Shown here: positions 53,101 through 64,000 of the stretch, in pieces
Numbering within the stretch: the first letter of the stretch is position 1
Layout of the letters: the number at the start of each line of letters is the position of its first letter
Assembly (NCBI GenBank): GCA_039621445.1
Contig: CP154957.1
Span: forward strand, 26,148,541-26,212,540
Reading direction: 5' to 3'
DNA length: 64,000 bases
Source of the DNA: Euglena gracilis
Lineage: Eukaryota; Euglenida; Euglenophyceae; Euglenales
Notes under the pieces: model-generated
Told to the model about the DNA's origin: nothing
The model's input: only the letters and a program-made list of their open reading frames with translations
The model's database searches: none
Made by a program: the position numbers and the translations under genes

Positions 53101-55946
53101 AGTTCGGGTCCCAAGACGGAAATGAAACATTTTCGACACACCTCAAAATTACGTTCCGAAAAAGGTCAATATTATCTTTGTGAACCAGAGTATGCCAAAA
53201 ACGTTCCAAGAGACAAAAATATGTACCGAGGGGCACACTTTTTGAAAACTCCTGAAATTTGACCTGTATTTGGTGCTTCAGAGAAAAAAATAAAATAAAT
53301 TGTCTTTCTATTCTCAGAGTGGTTTAAGATTTCCCAACGTGCGTGTTCCCCACAAGAACGTTGCAGGGAGGGCATTCACATGCATTCAATTTTTTTTGAA
53401 TGCTTTGCACCTGGACCCTCCAAAAAATGTGGAAAAAGTATGCAAAAAAATGTGATGGAAATCTATGTCGCCCAAAACATAAAAAACGGGTGGGTTTTGA
53501 TGTCAGGAACAATTCGCACCATCTCAGCATGCCCCACAAGTTTGCAGTGTCCTGAAGTGTTCTGCAGAAAAAATCGCTGCTGACCGGAAAATAAATAAAG
53601 AGGTCCAAATTAACCCCCCCCCAAATATAAAGCCCCCGGGTTTGGTCTTGCGCCCAAATAAAAAAACCCCACAAATTCAAAGCCTGCCGATAGGCCATTC
53701 AGCAAAAAGCAGAAAAAGCAGAAGAGAGTGGATGTTACAATTTTGCACCAGAAATTGTGTGTTTTGGTCAAAAATCACACATTTTGGGAAAATAGGAGGA
53801 CAAAACAAAAACTTTGTAAAAATTTTGACTGTATTTGAAGGCCGCCGAGATTTGTATGGGCCACCCAAGGTTTGACTACCCCCCCCCCCAATATAAAGCC
53901 CCCCTGAGGGTCTTGAAATCCCGCAGGAACCCCCAAACATAAAGCCAGGGGTTACTCAATCCCTTGCCTCTGTCAATAGGTTCGGGACATTGGTTGCCAT
54001 TGTTGGCGAACTTTTTTCAGGGGAAGCATGAAAATAGGTTGCTGAAAGATTTTCAGCAACTGTGGGCGCTAAAAATTCTCAAGCTGCATTTGATCTTTCT
54101 ACAGTTGATCGTAAGCCCTCTTTTGATCGTTCGTGGAATGCTTGTGAGGGTGGATTCAGCTATGAGGCTGAGGATGAATCAAGAGTCTTTCTTTATGAGG
54201 AATTTTTTGAGCAACAAAAGGGATTTGCCCCCCCAAAACGGGTCAGAACACAAGGGATTTTGTTATTTTTAGGGCCCTCGAACAGTTGAGCAACAAAGTG
54301 GGGGGGATGGTAACCCTATTCCTTCAATTAAGGGGGGTGGCAGGGTTGGATGGGAAGCCTTGAGGGGGGGGGGGGGTCGGACCCCCCCTCCCGACACGGA
54401 GGGGGGGGGGGTGGGTCGGACCCCCCCCCTACCTCGAAACTGAGGGGGGGGGCCGAAAATTTTTCGATTTCATGGACGGGCAAAGGGCCAGAAATCGGGT
54501 CGAAATCGGTCAAAATCCCTGATTTTCCTTTGAAAATCGATCCAAATCGATATAACCCATCACCCGTAAATAAAAACAATTGTGAGAAATATAGGCAAAA
54601 ATACCAAAGACATGGTTTCAATGAGCTCACCCACAGGCAAAATAAAAAACATAAAAACTTTGGGACATGCATCCATCAGCACCAAGAAAATGAGGCATTG
54701 CTTGGAACCAACACACCGTTGCTTCCACCTGACATGCAGTTTGTTGTGCCCAGAAATGAACAATTAGTGGTGAAATTTATGCATCGCGGCGTATAAGAGT
54801 AAACCAAAGATGAACAAAAATGATGGTCCCTTCAAAAAACCTGGTCTGAAGATATCAGAAAATCCACTTCATTTCTGGAGGTGTTTTTCAGGCGTGATAA
54901 TGCAGAGCTGTGACCAAGAAAACTTTGCAGCAAAAAACCTCCACAAAGACCTTGAATGATGAAAATGATCACACAAACTAACTGAACTCCGCTCAGCCAA
55001 AACACATTTTCAAGTTTAAACAAATTTACAATTCAAAAAAGTGGGGGTCATAGATCTAAAAAAAAGGGAAAAAGAAATTTACATTTACCCCCCCCTCAGT
55101 TTTCAAAAAAATACTAAAATAAACGTCGGGCATTAATCCCGGTGTTCACTGAAAGCAAACGCCCAGGCATGCTTTTCAACACTGTGCTTGGAAGACCAAG
55201 GATGCATATCGCCAACAAAGTAACTAAATCTGTGATTCTGGTTTATTTAGTCGTTTAAGCCGAAATTTGATTGGGATCGAGGTCTACCAAAAACCCAAAC
55301 AAAATTCGGCTTTATTTCCTATTTCTTCTCTTTCCAGGGACGGAAAAATAACAAAATACCTTGTGTGACCAAACCATTTTGGGGAGCAAATCGCTTGTGT
55401 TACCCACCCGTTTTGGGGGGCAAATTCTTTTTCTTGCTCAACTGTTCGAGGGTCCCAAAAATAACAAAATACCTGGTGTTGCCCACCCGTTTTGGGGGGC
55501 AAATTCCCGTTGTTGCTCAACTGTTCGAGGGCCCCAAAGAAACAGAATCCCTGGTGCTTCCAAGTCGTTTTGGGTGGCAAATCCCTTTTGTAGCTTAACT
55601 TAACAGTTTGAGGACCCAAGTGATTTTGGGATGTTTTTCAGCATAAATAACCAATATTAAACCCCTCCGCCTTATGTTGGCTAGTGGTAGAGAGCTTAAA
55701 AAGGACACAATGGACAGGGGGGGGGCAGTCCCAAGAGGAATGCACCAAGCCCGGCCATCCGCAGGCATGTCCGCCCCATTGTGTACCTCCCCCCCATTAT
55801 GCACCTGCCCCCCCCGTTTTGGCCTCCCCGGGGGGAGGTACATAATGGGGGGGGGATGGTAGGTGCGCACATGCTATGTTGCGCTAATTGGCTATGTTGC
55901 GCTACATGGCTATGTTGCGCAACATGGCTATGTAGCGCAACATAGC

Positions 55947-55948
<2 letters not shown>

Positions 55949-55995
<47 letters not shown>
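55949..55995. repeat. (AT)n microsatellite
   Basis: About 47 bp of pure AT. Just upstream is a short tandem of GCTATGTTGCGC-like units at 55870-55945. Confidence 0.95.
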
Positions 55996-55997
<2 letters not shown>

Positions 55998-58015
55998 AAC
56001 TGCGTCCAGGACGCCGATTCGGTTGTGAATAGAAACAGGTCTGTAGAAATGGTGTCCAAATGACCCGAGTCATACCCACATAGCACCGCTGGTCTTGGAA
56101 AATGAGAAATGGGCGTTGGGCCAAGTAATTGGGGGGCACTTTGGGGGGAGGGGAACCGGGCGCCGAAGGCGCACGGTCCCCCCCAAAGGCCCCCACAATG
56201 CTTGGCCTGACGCCGATATTCGCTTTAGAGCCTAACAGATAACAGAGGGTCGGTATTTTATCCACATTGCTTGTGTTGTTCCTCGGTCTTTTCTTGCAAA
56301 AATGGCGAAGAAAGCAAACACCATGGACCGAATGTTGCCACAACCCCCAAACCGTGTATGTGTATTGGGGCTCTGGCTTCACGCCCGAACCAGCGTCCAA
56401 CGCTGGTCTGGTCGGGCGGGAAGACGACGTCCAGGGGACCCAAAATGAAAAGTGCCACAAAGTGTCCAAAATGGTTTTTAGACATGTGGCAATCATATAA
56501 TCATATCTGAGCAGTTTTTGGGGGGTATTTGGCCAGAAATTGGGGTATTGTGTGCAACACTTCCCATTTGGTCAAATTTGGGGAATTTCTGAAATAGAGT
56601 ACCATGCAGCGCGGCTGAAATCTAAGGCCGTCTCCTGAAAGCCCTCGAGAAGGGCTATCGATCAAGGGGCAACATGGCAGGTGAACAGTGGGTTTTGGAA
56701 TTTGCGAAAGGGGTCGGAACATTGCGATCGGCAATTTTTAGGGCGCTGTGCAGTGTGGCTGAGTTCTAAGGGTAACAAATGAAAGCTCATGGGGAGAGTT
56801 TTCAATTGATATGCTGTATGGCACCTGAGGTGTGGGATTTCACAAATTAGGATGTCAAATTTTGGAATACACGATCACTAAAAATAAGCGCTGTGTGCAT
56901 TATTGCTGAATCCTGTGGCCATCTGTCAAAAGCCCTTGAGAAGAGCTTTCGATTGATGGGATTGACAGGGTTTTGGTTTTTGTTTGAGTTAAAATTCGTA
57001 TTCACGAAAATATGCCCTGTTTTTTGTGAATACCTACCCTCACCCCCCCCCTCAAAGTGTCCCCCCGGTCAAAGTGGCCAAAAAGTTTTGGCAAATTCAG
57101 GTGGATTCATAATTGGTGTGGATTCCTAATTTTGAGGCATATATTTTGGAAATTTTGATTCCTAATTTTGTGTCAAAATTCTTTTCAGGTGTGGGGATTC
57201 CTAAGTTATGGATTTTTCCAAAAAAAAATTGTTTGATGTGATTCCTGGCCCCGGTCGGAAAATCGCGGGTGACCAAATTGCGGGTCGGGCCGACCACCTG
57301 GTCGGCCCGACCATTGTGGGTCGGCCCGACCTGGTCGGTAGGAAACGCAATTATCCTCCCTCCCCCCCCCTTCTGGAAATTTAAGCCCCCCCCCCCCTGA
57401 AAAAAAACTTTTGTCCAAATCACCCCAAAACCAGTCAGAACCCACTTAAATGGCTCCAGAACCCCCCAATCGGGGGTGAATATGCAAAAACTTGGGGGGG
57501 AAATGCCCATTTTGGCCACTTTTGGGAAAAACATTGTCTTTGCATATACCTACAAACTGCCCCCCCCCCCGCTAGACGACCAAGGGCGCCGAAGGCGCCC
57601 TCCGACAATGGGTGTCTGGTTGCGCATGCTCACAAAACGGTCCAGCAGCGAGGGATTTTGTTATTGGGGGGCGGGGGGGTGGGGGGGGGGGGGCGGCAGC
57701 CCCCCCCCCCTCGTGACCCCCCGTGACCGGAATAAGGACCCTTTTTGGCTAAATTTTTCAGGGAAAAATTTTGGCCGGTGATGCCTAATTTGATAAAATT
57801 CTCAGGCAGATTCCTAATTTTGAGTGTAAATTTTTTCAAATTTGGGCTTGGTGATTCCTAATGTGGTGTCAAGATCCTAATTCCAGGTGTGGGGATTCCT
57901 AATTTGTGGAATTTTTCCACAAAAATTCTGGCTCGGTGATTCCTAATTTTGCCACCAAAAATGTGGTGTTCCCCCCGTGACCCCCCCCGTGACCCCCCCG
58001 TGACCCGAACCACCC

Positions 58016-58017
58016 CC

Positions 58018-58093
<76 letters not shown>

Positions 58094-58210
58094 ACATATA
58101 TAAGAATGATATACATATACATATATAATATATATATGTAATATATATATATAAATATATATAATATATACATACATATATATTATATATAACATATAAT
58201 ATCTATATAC

Positions 58211-58281
<71 letters not shown>

Positions 58282-58300
58282 TTATCTATATATATATAGG
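58016..58300. repeat. AT-rich microsatellite
   Basis: About 285 bp of TA/TATATACA repeats. Minus-strand Tyr/Ile-rich frames here are artefacts. Confidence 0.95.
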
Positions 58301-59248
58301 TGGGAACTGGACCCCCCCCGGGGGGTCCTAAAGTTCATCCCACGATGTCCACCCCCCAGGGTTGGATGGGAAGCCCTTCGGTATTGAGGTAGGTGGTAGG
58401 GGGGGGGGTCCCGACCACCCCCCCCCTGGGGGGTAAGGTGGCAGGGGGGGGGGTCCGGACCACCCCCCCCCTAGATGTTGGGAGGGGGGGTCCGGACCCC
58501 CCACCCCCCCTCCTTCACAACTGCCAAAAATAACAGAAAATTTTCTTCCGGCGCACAGCGCCGGAAAATGAGCAAAAAACACCCCTTTTGCTGACTTTTG
58601 GACATATTGCCCATTTTTTGATGTGTTGGTGTTTTCCCCCCAAAAAATGTTCAAAAAAATTCAAAAAAAGACTCGTTATACGCCCTGAATACGGGTTATA
58701 GCCCACGAATTTTCTGTAACCGTGAATAGAAAGGCCCGGCGCCTGCCCTGTTTTTCGTTGGTGTGCTTCACGCCATGTTTTCGGGCATTTTTTTGTCATT
58801 TTTTGCCCAAAAATCCTATTCACAAAAATATGCCCTGTTTTTTTGTGAATATCTATTCACGGAAAACAGGGCATATTTTTGTGAATTGAAAATATGCCTT
58901 GTACCTTAACCCTTGAACCAAGGCGCAAACCGTGCCCTCACCCATCCAAGATATGTTGATTGTGGACCGCGGGAAATTTTGACTCACAAAAATATTTTTT
59001 TCCATTTCCAAACCTTGTTTGGCTGAGGCAGGTGGATAGCCCCAGAATTTAGTGACCCAGATGGACAAAAAGACAAACTTTTTTTTTAGCCTGCACCGTC
59101 TTGTCAACGGGAGGGTCCACGTTTCAATACAACCAAATTTTTTTCGCAAATTATGCCCCACAGAAAAAAGGCATCAAAAAGCATGATGATTAACCCCGCC
59201 TAAGAATTCTTTTTTCTCTTTTGTGATGGTCCCTCTCTACGCATGCAG

Positions 59249-59504
59249 GGCCCAAGGCCAGAAGATGTCCCCCAACGACTCGGAGCCGATGCGCGTCGAG
59301 TTCGCCAAGTATGCAGCCGACTCTGCCCGGGGGCCTTTCCGCCGCTCCCTGTCCCCACCGCGCCGCATCCCCCCACCGCCCCGGAGCCCGCCCCGCCGCT
59401 CCCCCCGGCGGTCCTCCCGGCGGCGCTCCGTGAGCCGGTCGCCCCGCCGGAGGTCGCCGGTCCGAAAGTCGTCCCGGCGCCACCCAGGTTCGGCACTGCG
59501 GCAG
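59249..59504 (+). CDS. SR-related gene exon 3 (end of RRM1, first RS block)
   Basis: Joined to exon 2 it reads KAQGQKMSPNDSEPMRVEFA, the typical last strand of an RRM (MRVEFAKY). An RS block follows: FRRSLSPPRRIPPPPRSP, RRSPRRSSRRRSVSRSP and RRRSPVRKSSRRH. The acceptor is CGCATGCAG. The donor giving the right phase for exon 4 is CAG-GCAGTG at 59505 (GC type); a CCCAG-GTTCGG at 59488 would give the wrong phase. Confidence 0.78.
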
Positions 59505-59866
59505 GCAGTGGCAGGATAGCCACCGTTTCGCTTCCACGGGGGAGATGGGGAATTTTAATTCTGCTGAGTTTGAAGTTGTTTCTTTTGACCCGTAATCACT
59601 CAAATTTAGGGCTCTCCAACAGGCTGCTTTTTAACAGGGGGAAGGGGTTGGTGGGTTGGTGGGTTTGGAGCTGGGGTCTGGTTTGGGCTCTGGTGCGAAG
59701 CGCTTGAAATTTTATATATATTTTTTTTCGATGGAGTCACCCCCAACCACTGCTCCCCCTGTCCAAGACACACCGTGCCGTTGACCCCCTCCCCGTGTCA
59801 ACAGCACATTCCCTGAACGTTGCTCTGCTCTGCACTTAACACAAGTGCCGCATCTGAGGGTTTTAG

Positions 59867-60170
59867 GGCAAACGAACCTGGTCCTGCTCCACCCGCCGCT
59901 CCCGCACCCCACCCCGCCGCTCCCGCTCCCCTGCCCGGCGCTCCCGCACCCCACCCCGGCGCTCCCGCTCTCCAGTCCGGCGCTCCCGCTCCCCGGTCCG
60001 CCGCTCTCGCTCCCCGCGGCCCCCCTCGCCCCCCAAGGCCCTGCGCAGCCCGCCTCGAAAGCCCCGCAGCCCATCCCGCACCCCGCCCGCCCCCAACCGC
60101 TCTCCCCCGCCACGGCCCCGCAGCCCCTCCTCCTCCTCCCCGCCCACCCCCAAGAAGTCGCGAAGCCGAG
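59867..60170 (+). CDS. SR-related gene exon 4 (main RS domain)
   Basis: In the frame that begins GGC after TTTTAG there is a dense repeat of RRSRTPP, RRSRSPA and RRSRSPV units, then SPRPPSPPKALRSPPRKPRS and SPPTPKKSRSR. No ATG lies in this frame, so it can be coding only as an internal exon. The donor is GTGCTC at 60171. The other two frames are Pro/Ala-rich shadows. Confidence 0.78.
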
Positions 60171-60472
60171 GTGCTCTTTGACTGCTTCTGGACAGCGTTG
60201 TGTGCCGTAAATCTGCCAAGTTTCCCTGTGGACAGGGCTCGGCGCCGTTGACACCGAAGGAGTTCTTCCCCGCAAAGTGGGTCGAACCCCTCCGCCCCAC
60301 CAGGCCTTACCGTACAGCCCTGAAGAGGGGTGGTGAATCAAAGCCCCAGGCATCGTTTGATCCCCCCCACAAATATTCAAAATGTGTCCCATGAAGCTGA
60401 TCCTTGGCTGGGAATTTCTTTTTGGCAGGCGATTACTTTTTGGCCCCAATTGCTTTTTGGCGCGCAGTCAAG

Positions 60473-60734
60473 CGGCACCGCTCCGCACCCCCTCGAAGCC
60501 AGTCCGCAGCCGGGTCCTCTCCCGGACGCCCCCCCGCCCGTCCCACAGCCCCCCTCCCAGCCCCGCCAAGAAGTCCCCTTCGGCCAACCGCAAGGGATCC
60601 CTGCCCTCCTGGCCGGGGATGGGCAATTCCGTGCCGGACGTCAGTGCAGCAGCGGCAATCATGTCGGGGCCCTACAGCGTTGCGTACGCGAAGTATTTGG
60701 CGAAGAACCTGCCTGGCCACGACGATTTGGGACA
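60473..60734 (+). CDS. SR-related gene exon 5 (RS/linker)
   Basis: The frame reads TPSKPVRSRVLSRTPPRPSH, SPPPSPAKKSPSANRKGS, then a non-repetitive linker NSVPDVSAAAAIMSGPYSVA, YAKYLAKNLPGHDDLG. Both the acceptor (TCAAG at 60472) and the donor (GTGGCT at 60735) fit the phases of exons 4 and 6 in this frame only. Confidence 0.68.
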
Positions 60735-60960
60735 GTGGCTCGCCTGCCCTCGGACATGGAGCTAAATTTGTATCCTATTTTGCAACTTTCCAACCAAGGT
60801 CGCATTTGTCCAATCCAAAGTTACACAGTTTTTGTTGCAAGCATGATGTTTCTCAAGCAATTTTCTTGCTCGATTTGTCGGAATTATTTGCCAATTTTAG
60901 ATATTGTTGCTCCACAGGCAGAATGTCCCGATGGTGTCATTTAAGTCTGTCTTCTCCCAG

Positions 60961-61080
60961 TGACTGGCAGCAGCGCTCCCCTGGGGTCGACCGTGGGATC
61001 CTCTACGTCGAGGGCATTCCGCTGGATGCCAAAGAGCGTGAGGTCTCTCAGATCTTCCGCCCGTTCAGTGGATTCCGAAG
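60961..61080 (+). CDS. SR-related gene exon 6 (start of RRM2)
   Basis: After TCTTCTCCCAG the frame reads DWQQRSPGVDRGILYVEGIP, LDAKEREVSQIFRPFSGFR. ILYVEGIP is RNP2, and the IFRPFSGF helix end is characteristic of RBPMS-like and plant nuclear-speckle RRMs. No GT donor fits; GC at 61081 (AAG-GCTGCA) does. Confidence 0.78.
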
Positions 61081-61224
61081 GCTGCATCCAGGCTTGCTTT
61101 CCCCCAATCAAACAAGCAAGATCAAAATGTTTCAACCCCCTCCAGCTTAAGAAACTGCTTGGGCTTGGCACACAGAAACAAACAATTGCAGGGGTCCAGC
61201 CTAGCACTTTTTTTTCCCAGCCAG

Positions 61225-61262
61225 CTCCCAGGCAGGCTGCGGAATCCCCCCTCCAAGGAGAG
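61225..61262 (+). CDS. SR-related gene exon 7, tentative micro-exon
   Basis: A strong donor AG-GTGAGT lies at 61263 behind a poly-T/CCCAGCCAG acceptor. This 38-nt segment supplies the RRM2 loop (SQAGCGIPPPRRG) and the phases needed between exons 6 and 8. Other acceptors a few bases away are possible. Confidence 0.4.
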
Positions 61263-61686
61263 GTGAGTGGGAATGAAGGTGCACCCCCAACCGAAAGAAA
61301 AACATCTGGTGCAAAGTGCCAAGAGTTTTTTGAAACAGGGGTCAAAATGGCCAAAAATCGTTATTTTGAGGGGGTTTTGGACTCTCATTTTCAAAATTTT
61401 GGCTAAAAGTTCCAAGCCAGCTGTATTCGGGCCTTTTTGCCAGTTTTCAGGTACCAGCCAGCACAACAGGCGGTAGGACCCCACTCCCCTGAACCCCACC
61501 CCGAGGGGGGAGAGTCCAGCCAGCACCTTTTACCATCCGGCCGACTGGACCCCCTTCCCGGGGTTCAAAATATTCCCTGGCCAAAGCCACGTTTTTTTTT
61601 TGTCACATAGGAGAATGCATTTAAACCATATGATATGAAGGGCGCCTGCCTCTGACTCACAACGAGAGAGTCAAGCCGGTACCCAG

Positions 61687-61716
61687 GTCTCGCCTGTTTT
61701 GTGGAGTTTGAGAGCA
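61687..61716 (+). CDS. SR-related gene exon 8 (RRM2 RNP1)
   Basis: Reads LACFVEFES, an RNP1 motif, after acceptor TACCCAG. The donor that keeps phase with exon 9 is GC at 61717. Confidence 0.55.
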
Positions 61717-63233
61717 GCACCCACCTTTTATCTCGTTCAATCCTTTTTTTCAAAGAATCTCTCAAGAACAAGAAGGCATCTGTGGGACGCACGGACGCCT
61801 TTATGCAGTTTGAGGAAAGAAGAAAAAAGCATATTTACACTCAATTGTTGTTGTGTATTTTTGAACAGCAGCCAGGCATTTGCTTAAGGGATTGCAGTAC
61901 CCCCCCCCGGGGGGGGGCTGGACTGCAGCTAGTCCAATTTTGGCTAGTGGTTTTCTAGCAGACCCCCCCCCGGGGGGGTCTGCTAGCAGGGCTAGCTAGT
62001 GGAAAATTTTTTTCCAGTGACCGGCGCGAAGCGCCGAAATTTTTTTTTGGGACCCCCAAAAATGGCCAAAAATGCCCGTTTTTTGGCCATTTTTGGGAGT
62101 TTTTTTGGAACAAAATCAGCCAAAAACCTGTTAAAAATTTTTTTTCCAGTCCGAGGGACCCCCGGACCCCCCCCCCCCGGGGGGAGGAGGGGGGGTCTAG
62201 CTAGTCCACTTTTTCCAGTGTCTAGACGATTGGCTAGCCAGTACCCCCCCCCCCCCGGGTCCTTAAGCAAATGCCTGACAGCAGCATACCACATCTTTTT
62301 TGTTCATTTCGCTGCATTGTCATCCAACCAAAATTGGCTTTGCTCTTGCTACAATGAACCTAAGCCCCCCAAATAATTTCCCCCAAAGCTTTGCAAAACT
62401 AACTTTGCGGGGTGGAAGGTTGAAAAAGATCCATCCAAATAGTTTTGCCTCCCCCTCTGGAACAACGGGAAAAATGATTATCTTTTTGGGAAATTGGGGG
62501 GTGGTAAACTCAAAAAATTGTCAATTTGAAGCAATGCTTCATTGTCCGATGAATAGAAATATTCAATTACCATGCAATTGCTGCATTTGTCACCAAAATT
62601 CCTGCATTTGACACCTCAAAAACCGCACTTGACACCAAGATTGCTTTGAGGAAAAGTGGTAATTCAATATATCAATGGAATCCATCAGCACGTTATTTTT
62701 TTCGGCATGCCATGTGGCTTTTGTCCGGGTTTGTCCCATTCTTTCTTCATTTTTCTGGTAGTTAGGCCTGGGGAGGGTATGCAGAGGGAAATCTGGGTAA
62801 ACGAGATGGGGCACTCAAGTGGGGCTGTCTGGGAATCCCTGTAACCTTATGGGTGTGGTGTGCCCCCATCCTGGTGGTGGTGGGTCCAACTCCCCCCCCC
62901 CAGCAGGCTTTGTCACATTTCCAACAGCGCCAATTTTTAGGTCCAAATTTCCTTCGGCACCTTCGATGGAGTTTTCCCTTGCGCTGTGCTGTGGTGGGTG
63001 TGGGGTCGACCCCCCCCCCAACCTCATCCCAGGCTTTCCCCTACAGCCCTGTACCCAGGTGTTGTCTGCCTGTTGGCACTGGCACCCACCCTGCAGGAAT
63101 GCATTTTTGCCTTTTGGGGGGGGGTAAAAAACCGACCCCAACCTGATAGATCTTCTGGACCTCTAGTCCCCAACTTTGCCAGGGTCCAAATGACTTTTGG
63201 TCCAAACAATGTTGGATTTGTGGCCGCTGTCAG
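61717..63233 (+). other. Intron 8 of the SR-related gene
   Basis: About 1.5 kb with no coding signal. It includes C/G-tract foldbacks at 61900-61980 and 62150-62260 whose arms flank GGCGCGAAGCGCC-type and CTAGCTAG-type sequences. Confidence 0.5.
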
Positions 63234-63372
63234 CGACCCTCTACCAGGCGACTTTTGTGAAGACTGCATTGAAGGGCTATCCCTTCGATCCTGCCAAGCC
63301 AGACGACCCCCTCATCGTCAGCATTTGCGATACGGATGCAAAGCGGCTACGGGAAGACTCCGGCCGGACTCT
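63234..63372 (+). CDS. SR-related gene exon 9 (end of RRM2)
   Basis: Reads TLYQATFVKTALKGYPFDPA, KPDDPLIVSICDTDAKRLRE, DSGRT. ALKGYPFDP corresponds to the ALNGIRFDP segment of RBPMS-type RRMs. The acceptor is GCTGTCAG; a GTGCAT donor at 63373 gives the phase for exon 10. Confidence 0.7.
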
Positions 63373-63711
63373 GTGCATTTAAAGGAAATTGCCTCTGCTG
63401 GGAAGTTGAGGGGTCGAACTAGATGGATGAATATTTGCAGGCTATTATTCTCGGCAAGTTGAACCCTGTTGTCACCTACTTTTTTGTCTGATGCTTGTAA
63501 AAGCTGTCATCTACTGCTATTGTCCATCTGTTCTGGGAAATAAATTATTTCTTAAACCTTCTGCTTCGGGGTTTTCCAGAGACCAGAGGCACTCCTGCAA
63601 CACCCACCCTTGGGGACCTGGCCCCTTTTACCAATTGAACTTCCTTGTTCTGTTGTTCAGAAATATACCAAATTCTTCTGGGTTAATGCGCATTTGGTAG
63701 TTTGCCCGAAG

Positions 63712-63763
63712 CTCCGACAGTGACGACGGCAGTCGGAAGCGGCGAAGGAGCCGGAGCCGCTGA
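63712..63763 (+). CDS. SR-related gene exon 10 (RS tail and stop)
   Basis: Reads SDSDDGSRKRRRSRSR followed by TGA at 63761-63763. The acidic/basic RS tail is typical of SR-related proteins. The acceptor is GCCCGAAG. The rest of the window to 64000 is probably 3' UTR and beyond; no polyadenylation signal stands out. Confidence 0.7.
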
Positions 63764-64000
63764 GGGGAAGAGAGAGCCGCCAACATCTAGGTTGTACCGA
63801 TGACTGCCCACCACAGGGTCACTTCCTGGCTTGGCCCTCTCTCCCTTTTTCCTTTTGCATCTCTTCCATACTGCCGGTGGACATACGCACCAAGCAGGTC
63901 CGTCGCACCAGTTGGTGCGGCTATTTCGTCCGAGGGATATGCGGAGGGACGTGCCGCGACCTCATCTGTTTCATGCTGCCATGTGACCCCCCCCCACCCC

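Larger units (their letters stand above)
47758..59248 (+). other. Intron 2 of the SR-related gene (11.5 kb), packed with repeats
   Basis: GTATGT at the start and CGCATGCAG at the end. It contains repeats listed separately, many G/C-run cassettes, and two stretches with exon-like features (near 51.45-51.61 and 54.06-54.21 kb) that I did not include in the gene. Confidence 0.6.
30882..63763 (+). other. Gene model: SR-related protein with two RRMs and RS domains, ten exons
   Basis: Exons at 30882-30981, 47646-47757, 59249-59504, 59867-60170, 60473-60734, 60961-61080, 61225-61262, 61687-61716, 63234-63372 and 63712-63763 join with matching phases into 1413 nt (470 residues plus TGA). Domain order is RRM1 (~1-95), RS-rich region with many RRSRSP/RRSRTP units (~100-290), a PYSVAYAKY-containing linker, RRM2 (~355-440) and an RS tail. 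This is the make-up of nuclear pre-mRNA splicing factors; RRM2 resembles the RBPMS/plant nuclear-speckle type (ILYVEGIP, IFRPFSGF, FVEFES, ALKGYPFDP). Exon ends were chosen by phase and splice consensus, so the smallest exons are uncertain. Introns 1 and 2 exceed 11 kb each. Confidence 0.7.

Noticed and set aside
57858-58195. Tyr/Ile-rich frames resembling membrane proteins
   Set aside because: They come from the AT microsatellite at 58.0-58.3 kb.
59820-60251. Pro/Ala-rich frames with early starts over the RS exon
   Set aside because: The third frame gives textbook RRSRSP repeats and joins neighbouring exons in phase; the Pro/Ala frames are its shadows.
63880-64000. Plus-strand frame LPVDIRTKQVRR...WCGYFVRGICGGTC, CCCH-finger-like
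   Set aside because: The Cys spacing does not match a CCCH finger, it lies after the SR-related gene stop and is cut by the window end. It may be the start of another gene, but I cannot support it.

Overview
This window is nuclear DNA of a repeat-rich unicellular eukaryote, probably an alga or other protist. The evidence is a gene with long introns, Ty3/gypsy LTR elements with chromodomains, endonuclease-bearing non-LTR elements, and no bacterial operons. I cannot name the lineage. Long poly(C)/poly(G) runs and several GC-AG introns are unusual. Protein calls come from motifs read by eye, not from database searches.

Left third, 1-26.1 kb, almost all on the minus strand. (1) A decayed chromodomain Ty3/gypsy element (gypsy-1, about 0.9-9.7 kb) has gag with coiled coils and two zinc knuckles, protease, a DNA-methylase-like segment, RT, RNase H, integrase and chromodomain. 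(2) A truncated non-LTR element (RNL1, 9.75-12.3 kb) has RT and a restriction-like endonuclease. (3) A complete 13.6-kb Ty3/gypsy element (gypsy-2, 12.50-26.11 kb) has ~594-bp LTRs, an initiator-tRNA-Met primer-binding site and a polypurine tract. It carries a cytosine-C5 DNA methyltransferase domain between gag and protease. In both gypsy elements gag ends at a single in-frame stop followed by a bulged hairpin, and pol has no nearby ATG. This predicts stop-codon readthrough.

Middle, 26.3-29.2 kb. A second non-LTR element (RNL2) has the central 1 kb of its RT inverted.

Right half, 30.9-63.8 kb, plus strand. I read one ~33-kb gene of ten exons whose phases all join (1413 nt, 470 codons plus stop). 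It encodes an SR-related protein: RRM1, a long RS-rich region, RRM2 and a short RS tail. Introns 1 (16.7 kb) and 2 (11.5 kb) are filled with repeats. These include TA-flanked elements with poly(C)/poly(G) terminal inverted repeats (some nested, some with recognisable empty sites), tandem arrays, AT and GT microsatellites and large palindromes.

The most interesting items are the retrotransposon-borne cytosine methyltransferase, the shared stop-plus-hairpin architecture at the gag-pol junction of two different gypsy elements, and the family of TA-inserting elements with homopolymeric ends.
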